Below are positions 24,924 to 33,004 of a stretch of 34,235 nucleotides of DNA, piece by piece. The translations under genes were made by a program, and so were the position numbers. Below the pieces are notes generated by a model that made no database searches, was not told where the DNA came from, and worked only from the letters and a program-made list of their open reading frames with translations. The number at the start of each line of letters is the position of its first letter. Position 1 is the first letter of the stretch. This DNA comes from Silicimonas sp. (GTDB lineage: Bacteria > Pseudomonadota > Alphaproteobacteria > Rhodobacterales > Rhodobacteraceae): the NCBI GenBank assembly GCA_022826205.1, contig JAJDVJ010000034.1, positions 1 to 34,235 of the forward strand. Reading direction: 5' to 3'.

Positions 24924-26186
24924 TCACCGTCCTTCTGAGTGGTGCCATTCTAGACTCTCGGGCACAGGATCCAGTTCCGACTCCCAGACCGAAGACACCG
25001 TTGAGGAGCGGGCAAGGTCGTGACGGGTCGCGAACTCGGCCGCGGCCGTCATGTCCTTGAGACCGGTACCGGACACGATGACGACCGCGACGGTGTCGTC
25101 CGGGATGCGACCAGCTCCGGCTTCGGAGACAAATGCAGCCAGTGCGTAGGCCCCTCGCGGTTCGGCGAAGATTCCTTCCTTTCCGGCAAGGTCGGCCTGT
25201 GCTGCAAGGATCTCGCTCCTGGTCAAGCGGTGCAGATGCCCGCCTGAGTTTTCTATCGCCGCATTGGCCCAGGCCGCATCCAGGGGACGCGCACCCTTGC
25301 AGCCGGGATCGCCTGCCATGTCGATTCCGGCAAAATGGTCCTGCGGCTGACCGGCCACGATCCTCGGCACGCGGTCGGTCAACCCGATTTCCCGAAGGTC
25401 GCGGAATCCTTCGCTCAGGCCTCCCACCAGGCCGCCGCCGCCGACCGGCGCCGCCACGACGTCGGGACAGCTCCCCAGGTTCGCGCAGATCTCGTAGGCG
25501 ATCGTCTTGGCGCCTTCGACCATGAACGGATTGACGGATCGCGCGGATGTCATCGGCACCAGTCCGTGCTCCCTGCACAGGGCCGGCAGTTCGCGGACCG
25601 CGACCTCATACGGATCATTGAATGCGTCCGCGGCGACATCGACAGGTCCGGTCTCGATTTCAAAGACCCGGGATCCATATACGTCTATCTGCTGGCGCTT
25701 CGATGCCGGCGTGTGCCTCGATACCCAAATATGCGCGCTGGCTCCTGATCGTGCCGCGTACGCCGCCAGGGAATTCCCGACGTTGCCCGACGATGTCACG
25801 GCAAGGCTTCTTCGACTGAAATGCCTGGCCATCGAGATGCCGACGCTTACCTGCCGGTCCTTGAAAGAACCCGTCGGATTGCAGCATTCCAGCTTGAAGT
25901 GGAGTTCATGGGGGCCCAGCGCCCGCTCCAGGTTCCCGGCCCGGATCAAGGGCGTATTGCCCTCTCCCAACGAAATTGCCGGCGACGCGGACGGAAGCGG
26001 CAGGAGTTCGCCGAATCGAGTGAACATGTCTGCCGACGCCTGCCAGTTTCGTGCGAACCTGCCACGGCGGCAGATCGCTGCGTGATCATATTGCAGCCTC
26101 AGTTCTCCACCGCACTCCGGACAGCTGTAGTGTTCCGCCAGTGGCATGACCTCTCCGCAATAAAGGCATTGCAGGCTGCGCAGCAT
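24924..26186 (-). CDS. Threonine-synthase-like PLP-dependent lyase
   Basis: A fold-type II PLP enzyme of about 420 residues. A zinc-ribbon-like N-terminus has paired cysteines, CLYC and CPEC (Cys7, 10, 22, 25). The cofactor lysine is in NPTGSFKDRQ (Lys109), TSSGNVGNSLAAYAA binds substrate, and the phosphate-binding glycine loop is PVGGGGLVGG. This resembles the threonine synthase/diaminopropionate-lyase group. The company of an importer and an amidohydrolase points to catabolism by beta- or gamma-elimination or replacement, not to threonine synthesis; that is inference. The ATG at 26186 is preferred because AAGGA is 6 bases upstream; an ATG at 26192 overlaps the preceding stop (ATGA). Confidence 0.84.
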   Translation of the reverse strand: MLRSLQCLYCGEVMPLAEHYSCPECGGELRLQYDHAAICRRGRFARNWQASADMFTRFGELLPLPSASPAISLGEGNTPLIRAGNLERALGPHELHFKLECCNPTGSFKDRQVSVGISMARHFSRRSLAVTSSGNVGNSLAAYAARSGASAHIWVSRHTPASKRQQIDVYGSRVFEIETGPVDVAADAFNDPYEVAVRELPALCREHGLVPMTSARSVNPFMVEGAKTIAYEICANLGSCPDVVAAPVGGGGLVGGLSEGFRDLREIGLTDRVPRIVAGQPQDHFAGIDMAGDPGCKGARPLDAAWANAAIENSGGHLHRLTRSEILAAQADLAGKEGIFAEPRGAYALAAFVSEAGAGRIPDDTVAVVIVSGTGLKDMTAAAEFATRHDLARSSTVSSVWESELDPVPESLEWHHSEGR

Positions 26187-26188
26187 TC

Positions 26189-27451
26189 TCATTCCTTTCC
26201 AGCGGAAGACGGGGAAGTGACCAGGTGTCCGCGGCGGTAGACGTGCAGCGGCTCACGGTAGGACGAGACGTCCGCAAGCGGCGAGTACTTCAGCACGACG
26301 AAATCGGCCGAATGTCCCGCGGCAATCCTTCCGACCCTGCCTTGCAGTTTCAGGACCCGTGCGGCGTTCAGGGAGGCGGAACGGATGACCTCGATGTTCG
26401 ACAGTCCGGACCGGGCCATCAGTTCAAGCTCGACCGATGTGTCCTCGAACGGCGTATCCCTTACGCCGGCGTCCGTCCCGCACACGATCGGAATGCCCAG
26501 TTCGACAAGTCTTCGGAAATTCTCCAGCATGACGTCGTGCTGGTCCAGCGCGTGTTGCGAGTCCAGGTTTCCCTGCATCCCTTGCCGGGCAAGGGTTTCA
26601 TGCGAGCGCGTGGCGGTCGAGAGGTTTGCCATGATCGAAACGCCGCTTTCGGCCACGATTCCGGCAATCTCCGGGTCATACCTTCTTTCGAGGCGTCCGT
26701 TGCTGGCGCGGCAGAAGAAGGCACAGTGTTCGAGACTGTCGAACCCGGCCACGGCGGCGCGCCGGACGCTTTCCGCGGCGAGCACGTGTGCAACGCTCGC
26801 GACATCGTTCGCCCGTGCAGCGTCGGCGACCTGGCAAAACATCTCCTGCGGGAAGGAAGCGGTTTCCGGATGGGTGTCCGGAGTCATCACGCCCCCGCTG
26901 CCCATCAGTTTCAGCGACTTGGCTCCGGCGGAAACCAGCCGTGACACGACCGCGGCAACATCGTCCGAACCCGATGTCTCGCCCCCGAAAAAGCCCAGGT
27001 GACCTCCAGGAACCGTGATTGGCGGGCCGGAGAGCAAGAGGCGCGGCAGGTCCGGCAGACCCCGGCGGCACCGGAGATGGGCGAGCAGGTCCAGGCTGGA
27101 ACCGCAATCCCGCGCCGTGGTCACCCCGCTCAGGAGCATCGACCGCGCGTTCCGGACGGCACGCGACAGCCGCTCCGGAACCGTTTCGCCGTTGAAGTCC
27201 CGGAGCGGATCCGGGCTGGCCGAGAATTCCAGGTGGACGTGGGTGTTGATCAGGCCCGGCATCAGGCAGGCATCTCCAAGATCGGTCTCCGGCCTAGCGA
27301 TGCCGGCATCCGGCGCCGCCATCCGGTCGCGGACGGCTTCAATGCTCCCCCCGACCACCTCGACCGATTTCGGCTCGAACCGGCCCGGCGGGTCGATCCA
27401 GACGTTGTCGCAATGCAGGACAAGGCGTTCATGGTTGGCAGGGTTTGTCAT
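26189..27451 (-). CDS. Metal-dependent amidohydrolase (imidazolonepropionase-like subgroup)
   Basis: A 420-residue amidohydrolase with the full metal site: His71 and His73 in INTHVHLEF, the likely carboxylated Lys181 in SLKLMGSGGV, His222 in VAHVLA, His242 in LEHCAFF and Asp327 in CGTDAGV. The MGSGG and EHC segments are typical of the subgroup that contains prolidase-like dipeptidases and other C-N hydrolases. There is no signal peptide, so it acts in the cytosol after import. It starts 3 bases after the permease gene and overlaps the lyase gene by up to 4 bases. It probably hydrolyses the imported solute; the bond type is not determined. Confidence 0.87.
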   Translation of the reverse strand: MTNPANHERLVLHCDNVWIDPPGRFEPKSVEVVGGSIEAVRDRMAAPDAGIARPETDLGDACLMPGLINTHVHLEFSASPDPLRDFNGETVPERLSRAVRNARSMLLSGVTTARDCGSSLDLLAHLRCRRGLPDLPRLLLSGPPITVPGGHLGFFGGETSGSDDVAAVVSRLVSAGAKSLKLMGSGGVMTPDTHPETASFPQEMFCQVADAARANDVASVAHVLAAESVRRAAVAGFDSLEHCAFFCRASNGRLERRYDPEIAGIVAESGVSIMANLSTATRSHETLARQGMQGNLDSQHALDQHDVMLENFRRLVELGIPIVCGTDAGVRDTPFEDTSVELELMARSGLSNIEVIRSASLNAARVLKLQGRVGRIAAGHSADFVVLKYSPLADVSSYREPLHVYRRGHLVTSPSSAGKE

Positions 27452-27454
27452 CGG

Positions 27455-28291
27455 TCAGCCCTTCACCGCTCCGCTGGTCAACCCGGAGACAAGGTATCGT
27501 TGCACGAAAAGGAAGAAGAGCACCGCCGGCAACGCGAACACCACGGCCGCAGCCATCATCTCGTCCCAGGCGATGGCATACTGGGTCTCGAACGACGTGA
27601 GTCCGACGGAAAAGACCCAGTTGCTTTGCGACGAGATCAAGGTCCGCGCGAGGAAGAACTCGTCCCAGCCCGTGATGAAGCTCATGGCAACGACAACCAC
27701 AAGTCCCGGCAAGGCAAGGGGAAGCACGATCCGGTAGAATGCGCCGAGGCGCGTGCAGCCGTCGACCATCGCCTGCTCCTCGACCTCTACGGGAATGCGG
27801 TCGAAGAACCCCTTCATCAGCCAGGTCGCCAGGGGCAGCACGAACGCCGCGTCGGCAATGGCCAGGCCGATCAGTGAATTGTAGAGGCCTGTCTGCCGAA
27901 AGATCACGTAGAGAGGAACGACGATCAGCGTTGCCGGAAGGAGCTGGGAGAACAGTATGAAGATCGAGAACGCGGTCGTGCTGCCCGTCCTGAACCTGGA
28001 CAGCGCATATCCGCCGTTGATGGCGACAAGCGTGCAGAAAATCGAGGTCGTGCTTGCGACGAAGGCGGTGTTCTTGAACCAGGTGAACACGTCCCGCTCC
28101 GTGAAGATCCTGACATAGGCATCCATCGTGATGCTTGACGGAACCAGGCGTGGCGGCCATTCGAACAGGCTCGTGGCCTCGAGCGACGACACGATCATCC
28201 AGTAGTACGGAAAGAACACGATGGCCGCGCATGCCAAGGTCAGCACGAACAGCGCCGCACTGATCAGCATGGTGGCGGTACGGGGGTTCAA
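27455..28291 (-). CDS. CUT1-type ABC transporter permease (MalG/UgpE type)
   Basis: A 278-residue inner-membrane permease with six predicted helices. Landmarks are the N-terminal ACAAIVFFPYYWMIVSSL, the periplasmic TMDAYVRIF, YALSRFR, LPLATWLMKGFFDRIPVE, the coupling loop EEQAMVDGCTRLGAFYRIVLP and the C-terminal VQRYLVSGLTSGAVKG, the last being characteristic of MalG-like subunits. Its start overlaps the MalF-type gene by 4 bases, consistent with stoichiometric expression. Confidence 0.93.
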   Translation of the reverse strand: MNPRTATMLISAALFVLTLACAAIVFFPYYWMIVSSLEATSLFEWPPRLVPSSITMDAYVRIFTERDVFTWFKNTAFVASTTSIFCTLVAINGGYALSRFRTGSTTAFSIFILFSQLLPATLIVVPLYVIFRQTGLYNSLIGLAIADAAFVLPLATWLMKGFFDRIPVEVEEQAMVDGCTRLGAFYRIVLPLALPGLVVVVAMSFITGWDEFFLARTLISSQSNWVFSVGLTSFETQYAIAWDEMMAAAVVFALPAVLFFLFVQRYLVSGLTSGAVKG

Positions 28292-29190
28292 GCGTCCCTC
28301 CTGACATGGATTATCGTGAAGAAGTACACGAGGCTGAACATCAGCAGTATCAACAGCAGAACCGTGCCGATCGCGGCGGCGTATCCGATCTTCTGGTAGG
28401 TGAACGCCGTGTTGTAGGTCAGGATCGACAGCGTTTCGGTTGCCCGGGCCGGACCGCCGCCGGTCATCGCGTAGATCATGGTCACCCGGCGGAACGAGTT
28501 CAGGATCAGGATGAGGATCAGGATGACGTTCACCGAGCGAAGTCCCGGCAGCGTGACATGGATGAACCTGGAGAATGCCCCCGCGCCGTCGACCATCGCG
28601 GCTTCGTACTCTTCCCGCGGGATCGTCTGAAGGCCGGCCAGGAGGATCAGGAGCGCAAGCGGAAACTGGTGCCAGCTGGTGATCAGCACGAGAGCCGGCA
28701 TGGCAAGGTCCGCCTGGGCCAGCCAGGCCGCGGGCGCATCAAGGAACCCCGCTTCGACAAGGAAATAGTTGACGACCCCGTACTGGGCGTCAAGCATCCA
28801 TATGAAGATCAGCACCGCCACGACCTCCGGGACCGCCCAGGGCAGGATGAAAATCGTCCGGACAATGCCGCGAAGCGGCAGGGACCGGTTCAGCAGCAAG
28901 GCGAAGGACAGGCCCAGCACGTACGTGCAGCCCATCGAGGCGATGCCGTAGTAGACCGTCACCTTCAGCGAGTTCCAGAAGAACGGATCGGACAGCAGGA
29001 CCTCGTAGTTCGCAAGTCCGATGTAGCGCCCGGCATTGTAGTTCAGGATGCGCGTGTTGAAGAATCCGAGCAGTATTCCCTGCGCAATGGGCCAGATGAG
29101 AATCACGGACATCACGATCGCAGCCGGGGTCAGCAGCCAGATCGGCAGCAGTTCAAGATGCCTGAACCTGCGAGCGAAGACACGCCTCAC
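28288..29190 (-). CDS. CUT1-type ABC transporter permease (MalF/UgpA type)
   Basis: A 300-residue inner-membrane permease. It has LTPAAIVMSVILIWPIAQGI near the start, WNSLKVTVYYGIASMGCTYV, the ILPWAVPEVVAVLIFIWML segment, the coupling loop EEYEAAMVDGAGAFSRFIHV followed by LPGLR, and TGGGPARATETLSILTYNTA, a MalF/UgpA hallmark. I chose the GTG at 29190 because GAGGGG lies 6 bases upstream. The longer frame from an ATG at 29277 would run through the intercistronic hairpin and add a proline/arginine-rich, non-family extension. Confidence 0.91.
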   Translation of the reverse strand: MRRVFARRFRHLELLPIWLLTPAAIVMSVILIWPIAQGILLGFFNTRILNYNAGRYIGLANYEVLLSDPFFWNSLKVTVYYGIASMGCTYVLGLSFALLLNRSLPLRGIVRTIFILPWAVPEVVAVLIFIWMLDAQYGVVNYFLVEAGFLDAPAAWLAQADLAMPALVLITSWHQFPLALLILLAGLQTIPREEYEAAMVDGAGAFSRFIHVTLPGLRSVNVILILILILNSFRRVTMIYAMTGGGPARATETLSILTYNTAFTYQKIGYAAAIGTVLLLILLMFSLVYFFTIIHVRRDA

Positions 29191-29231
29191 GCGAAACCCC
29201 TCACGATTGCGGGTGCGAGCGGACCCGGCAG

Positions 29232-29263
29232 GCCCCGGCCGGTCGCGATGTGCCGGCCAGGGC
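29232..29263 (-). promoter_or_regulatory. Strong hairpin between binding-protein and permease genes (CUT1)
   Basis: On the minus strand GCCCTGGCCGG and CCGGCCGGGGC form an 11-base stem containing one G-U pair, with a 10-base loop. It lies in the 96-base gap between the binding-protein stop (29287) and the GTG of the MalF-type gene (29190). No T-run follows. It occupies the same place as the hairpins at 5919-5956 and 22003-22027. Confidence 0.68.
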
Positions 29264-29286
29264 GCGTCCCGTGACATCGGGAGAGC

Positions 29287-30528
29287 TCAGAGGGTCTTGG
29301 TCCAGTTCTCCAGCTGCTTCTGGAGGGCATCGAGACCTTCCTGGACCGACATCTCCCCGGAGTAGATCCTGGACAGCCCGTCGACCACGATCTGCCGGAA
29401 CTCGGCAGCCTGGATTTCGTAACCGGGAGGAGCGTAGCCAATTCCACCCGGGTACTTTGCCGCAATCTCGGCCATCTTGCCAGCGTAAGGCACCTCCTCG
29501 AGAAACGCCTCGCTGGGCTCCACGATGGTGCCCGGAATCTGCACCAGGTCTTCAAGGTATCTCTGCTGCGCCTCAGGATCATAAAAGACGTTCAGCATCT
29601 TGCAGGCATCGTCGGGATGGGGCGAATCCTTCGGAATGACGTAGAATGCGCCGCCGGTGATCGCCGCATGGGTCGGCGTCGGCATGACTTCGAAGGTGAC
29701 ATGCGGGACTAGGTCGGGATTGATGGTCTTGACCGTGCTGACCACCCAAGGGCCGTCGAAGAGCATCGCGACCTTGCCATCCGCAAACATCTGGCGAACC
29801 GTCTTGGAGCCCAGGCCCTTCGGGCTGAGCCCTTCGTCCAGAAATCGCTTGATCCAGCTGACGGCCGCGATGGCGGATTCATCATTTGCCGTGATCGTCC
29901 CGTCAGGCTGTGACCAGTCCGATCCCATGCCGATCAACCAGTGCATGCTGTTGATGTAGACGTGGATGGCACTCGCGGTGTCGTTCGGAAATCCATATCC
30001 GAATTCACCGGTCTTGTCTTTCACGGCCCTGGCCGCGGCATAGAACTCGTCCAGGTTCGTGGGGATCCCGACTCCCGCTTCCTCCAGCAGTTGCGTGTTC
30101 GCCAGCAGCGACTGGGGACTCATCGTCAACGGCACGCCATAGGTCGCCCCGTCAACCTGGGCGAAACTGACGGAAGGAAGTATCCGGTCCGCGAATCCGG
30201 ACGATTCAATGCACTCGTCCATCGGCGCGAGGATGCCTGCGTCAATCATGGGCGCCAGCATGTTCGTGAACACCGGCATGAAGTCGGGCACGTCGCCGGC
30301 TGCAATCTGCGTGATCAGCGTCTGCTCGTAGTGCGTGTTGGGAATGAGCGTCTTGTCGACGGTGATTCCCGGGTTGGCGGCTTCGAACGCAGCCACGCGA
30401 TCCTTGTTCCAATCTCCGACGATTCCCTCTTCCCACATCCAGCTTGGCATCCTGAACGTATAGGAATCCTGCGCACTAGCGGTGCCTGCAATCAGGGCCA
30501 GGGCAGCTGCCGTCATCAAGGCTTTCAT
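29287..30528 (-). CDS. Sugar-type ABC transporter substrate-binding protein (SBP family 1)
   Basis: A 413-residue periplasmic binding protein. The signal peptide is MKALMTAAALALIAGTASAQ with cleavage after the alanine. The mature protein shows the family-1 pattern: DRVAAFEAANPGITVD, TLITQIAAGDVPDFMPVF, YGVPLTMSPQSLLANTQLL, PTNLDEFYAAARAV, FADGKVAMLFDGPWVVS and AITGGAFYVIPKDSPHPDDA. Family members bind sugars, glycerophosphodiesters, polyols and related solutes. A GGAGGT site lies 7 bases before the ATG at 30528; an adjacent ATG at 30531 is equally in frame. It is the first gene of the first minus-strand operon and diverges from the hybrid regulator. Confidence 0.92.
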   Translation of the reverse strand: MKALMTAAALALIAGTASAQDSYTFRMPSWMWEEGIVGDWNKDRVAAFEAANPGITVDKTLIPNTHYEQTLITQIAAGDVPDFMPVFTNMLAPMIDAGILAPMDECIESSGFADRILPSVSFAQVDGATYGVPLTMSPQSLLANTQLLEEAGVGIPTNLDEFYAAARAVKDKTGEFGYGFPNDTASAIHVYINSMHWLIGMGSDWSQPDGTITANDESAIAAVSWIKRFLDEGLSPKGLGSKTVRQMFADGKVAMLFDGPWVVSTVKTINPDLVPHVTFEVMPTPTHAAITGGAFYVIPKDSPHPDDACKMLNVFYDPEAQQRYLEDLVQIPGTIVEPSEAFLEEVPYAGKMAEIAAKYPGGIGYAPPGYEIQAAEFRQIVVDGLSRIYSGEMSVQEGLDALQKQLENWTKTL

Positions 30529-30531
30529 CAT

Positions 30532-30602
30532 AAGTACCTCCATGTTAGAATTTGGTCCGGTAGCGTCTAATGAACTTACAACCGGTTTGATACCAATGTC
30601 AA
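30532..30602. promoter_or_regulatory. Divergent control region with palindromic operator
   Basis: The 67-base intergenic region contains a perfect 8-base palindrome AACCGGTT (30580-30587), centred on CG as in many LacI-family operators. A second CCGGT half-site lies at 30557-30561. On the minus strand a consensus -35, TTGACA (original 30597-30602), overlaps the regulator start, with a weak -10-like TAAGTT 18 bases on. The palindrome sits between these boxes, so a bound repressor would block the transporter promoter. Regulation is inferred from layout. Confidence 0.5.
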
Positions 30603-31747
30603 TTATCGCCACAGAACAGGCCATAAGTGTACCACCTGGGATCCGGGACAAGACCAGATGGCTGGCCAAGACCATTCGCGACGACATCGTCGGGAAGGTG
30701 TACGGGCCAGAGACAGCGATTCCGTCCGAACGTGAACTCATGCTGAAGCACGAGGTTTCCCGAACCACGGTGCGACGGGCAATCCAGCTGCTCGTGAACG
30801 AGGGGGTCGTCGTCCGTCGTGCCGGAAGCGGCACCTACGTGCGCAAGGCGGAAAACGGTCCGCGGTTCGCCGGTTCATCGTCCGGAAAGGTCCTGTCCCT
30901 GATCGTTCCCACGTTTTCCAACCCGCTTTACGCCGAGGTGATCGACGGGATCGAGCGCGCCGCCCGGGGAAGCGGCTGCCACCTGATCACGAGCCAGTCC
31001 GACTACCAGGTTGCAAGCGAGAACGCCGGACTCTCGGCGATGGCCGACGATCCATCGATACGCGGCGCCATCGTTGTCCCGAGCATGGTCGAACGGCCGG
31101 TCGCAGGGGCCCTTGAATTCGTCAATGCGGGCAAGCCGCTGGTGTATCTCGGTAGGTGGCCCAACGACATCGAAGCCGACGGTGTCCGGATAGACTACGA
31201 TGAAGCGGCGCGAATCGCCGTCCGGCATCTCGTCGAACTGGGGCACCACAGGATCGCCTATGTCGAAGGGGCGCCGAGGCTGGAGGGCTTTTCGATGCTG
31301 CCTGCATACCGTGATGCCCTGGCGTCGGCCGGCATCGCGCGCGACCGCTCGCTCGTTCGCATGCAGGATGAACCGTCCGAATTGGCAGGGCAGAATGCAA
31401 TCGAAGCGCTCGTCGCGGAAAGTACGGCGTTTTCCGCGGTTTTCGTTCGAAACGACGTAACGGCCATCGGGATCATGCGGGGGTTGCGAAACGCCGGACT
31501 GAACGTTCCAGGTGACGTGTCTGTGGTCAGCGTCAACGACAGCGTCATCGCCCGGTCGATGGACCCTCTGCTGACCAGTGTCAATGTTCAGCCAAGAACG
31601 CTTGGCAGCCTGACCTTCCGTGCGCTCAGCGACAGGATTTCGGGCGTTTACAATGGACCTTCGGTTCATCTGACACTTAGGCCGACCCTGAGTGTCTATG
31701 GGTCGACAGGCGCACCTTCGAAGCTCAAGGGTCGCCGGGACAGCTGA
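30596..31747 (+). CDS. Hybrid GntR-LacI transcriptional regulator
   Basis: A 383-residue repressor-like protein. Residues about 18-85 are a GntR winged helix (KTIRDDIVGKVYGPETAIPS, ERELMLKHEVSRTTVRRAIQ, LLVNEGVVVRRAGSGTYV). The remainder, from about VLSLIVPTFSNPLYAEVIDG, is a LacI/periplasmic-binding-type effector domain with GAIVVPSMVERPV, HLVELGHHRIAYVEGAP and VPGDVSVVSVND. AraR-like proteins have this arrangement and respond to sugars. I chose the ATG at 30596; its ribosome binding site is poor. It diverges from the CUT1 operon and almost certainly controls it. The lactonase-like gene follows after 14 bases. Confidence 0.87.
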   Translation: MSIIATEQAISVPPGIRDKTRWLAKTIRDDIVGKVYGPETAIPSERELMLKHEVSRTTVRRAIQLLVNEGVVVRRAGSGTYVRKAENGPRFAGSSSGKVLSLIVPTFSNPLYAEVIDGIERAARGSGCHLITSQSDYQVASENAGLSAMADDPSIRGAIVVPSMVERPVAGALEFVNAGKPLVYLGRWPNDIEADGVRIDYDEAARIAVRHLVELGHHRIAYVEGAPRLEGFSMLPAYRDALASAGIARDRSLVRMQDEPSELAGQNAIEALVAESTAFSAVFVRNDVTAIGIMRGLRNAGLNVPGDVSVVSVNDSVIARSMDPLLTSVNVQPRTLGSLTFRALSDRISGVYNGPSVHLTLRPTLSVYGSTGAPSKLKGRRDS

Positions 31748-31761
31748 CGGGACATCCGGAA

Positions 31762-32862
31762 TTGACCGTTCCTGCGCCACATCGTTCCCAACGGCTTGCG
31801 GTAGGATCCTATACCGAGTCCTACGGTGACTTCCGGGCCTGCGGAAACGGCATATCGGTGATTGAACTGTCCGAAGACGGCGCCTTTGAGCATATCGGCT
31901 CTGCAACTCTTCCAAATCCCAGCTATCTTCGCCACTCGGAGAGTCACCGCAGGGTCTACGCGACTTTAGAAACTCCCGATGACCGGGCGGCGCTCGTTTC
32001 CCTGGAGTTGCCCCGGGCGGGTGCTTGGCTGCGCGTTTCAGCCAGAATTCCCATCGAAGGCCGGCTTCCGTGCCACATCGATCTTCATCCATCTGGCCAA
32101 TGGATCGCATGTGCCTGCTACGGAACAGGCACTGTGCTCGTGAGGGGTCTCTCCGAAAGCGGCGATCTTGATGCGCGATCGGGAGGCGAAATCCTGCGGA
32201 CGGGCAGCGGGCCCCATCCCGTCAGGCAGACCCGGTCCCATCCCCATGGCGCATACTTCTCGCCGGACGGTCGGTGGCTGCTGGTTCCCGATCTGGGAAC
32301 CGACCAACTGGCCGCCTATCCATTCGATCACCGAACCGGTGCCTGCGGCGTTCCGCTCACATGGCAGGCACCACCAGGCTCCGGTCCGAGAACTCTCGCG
32401 TTCAGCGGCTGCGGCCAAGCCATTCTACTGGTCAGTGAGCTGTCATCCGAAGTGTCGAGCCTGCAATGGCGGGACGACACCATCAAGGAAATGGCCAGGC
32501 TGACTTCCCGCGGTGCGTCCGAAACGTCCGGGACGACAGACAACACCGCATCCGGCCTCAGGATGCATCCCGACGGCGTTCACTTCGGCGTGACCAATCG
32601 AGGTGACGACTCGATCTCCATATTCCGGCTTGATTCCCGTACAGGGTCGATCAAGCGGCGCCTGACGTTTCCTTGTGGCGGAAGGAAGCCCCGGGACTTC
32701 GGGTTCTCGCCGTGCGGGCGCTGGCTGGTCTCAGCCAACCAGGACAGTGACAGCTGCATCCTGTTCGCGGCCAGTTTCCTCCCTGAGCCGACTGTACGGC
32801 GAATTGCCGGGGTTGTGGTCAGGTCACCTAGCAGCATTTGCTTTCTCGCTGATCGAAAATAA
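31762..32862 (+). CDS. Lactonase-family beta-propeller protein (6-phosphogluconolactonase-like)
   Basis: A 366-residue protein built of repeated propeller blades. Typical elements are VGSYTESYGDF near the start, PCHIDLHPSGQWIACACYGT, HPHGAYFSPDGRWLLVPDLG, GSGPRTLAFSGCGQAILLVS, GLRMHPDGVHFGVTNRGDDS and PRDFGFSPCGRWLVSANQDS. This is the PF10282-like seven-bladed lactonase fold, whose best-known member hydrolyses 6-phosphogluconolactone; many relatives have other or unknown roles. The likely start is a TTG at 31762 preceded by CCGGA, as no ATG or GTG is suitably placed. The gap to the regulator is 14 bases, so the two are probably cotranscribed, hinting that the CUT1 substrate is a sugar acid or lactone derivative. 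Confidence 0.82.
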   Translation: MTVPAPHRSQRLAVGSYTESYGDFRACGNGISVIELSEDGAFEHIGSATLPNPSYLRHSESHRRVYATLETPDDRAALVSLELPRAGAWLRVSARIPIEGRLPCHIDLHPSGQWIACACYGTGTVLVRGLSESGDLDARSGGEILRTGSGPHPVRQTRSHPHGAYFSPDGRWLLVPDLGTDQLAAYPFDHRTGACGVPLTWQAPPGSGPRTLAFSGCGQAILLVSELSSEVSSLQWRDDTIKEMARLTSRGASETSGTTDNTASGLRMHPDGVHFGVTNRGDDSISIFRLDSRTGSIKRRLTFPCGGRKPRDFGFSPCGRWLVSANQDSDSCILFAASFLPEPTVRRIAGVVVRSPSSICFLADRK

Positions 32863-33004
32863 TCGTTCCGTCCCGCCCTGGGACCCGCAAACGGAAGGTT
32901 GACGCTTGTCGGGGAAACTGAGGAAATTGTGCCGTCGCGGCGGGTCATGATGTACACACTTCCGAATCTCCAGGAAATTACGGAACGCATAGGGACGATT
33001 GGAG

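Noticed and set aside
24924-26192. Housekeeping threonine biosynthesis
   Set aside because: No homoserine dehydrogenase or kinase gene is nearby, and tight coupling to an importer and hydrolase favours a catabolic enzyme, though the family match alone cannot decide.
29191-29277. N-terminal extension of the MalF-type permease from an ATG at 29277
   Set aside because: The extension reads through the hairpin, has no family similarity, and the GTG at 29190 has a good ribosome binding site.
30532-30560. Promoter with TAACAT -10 directly before the sugar-type binding-protein gene
   Set aside because: Its transcript would begin at or after the GGAGGT site and leave almost no leader, so the ribosome binding site would be lost.
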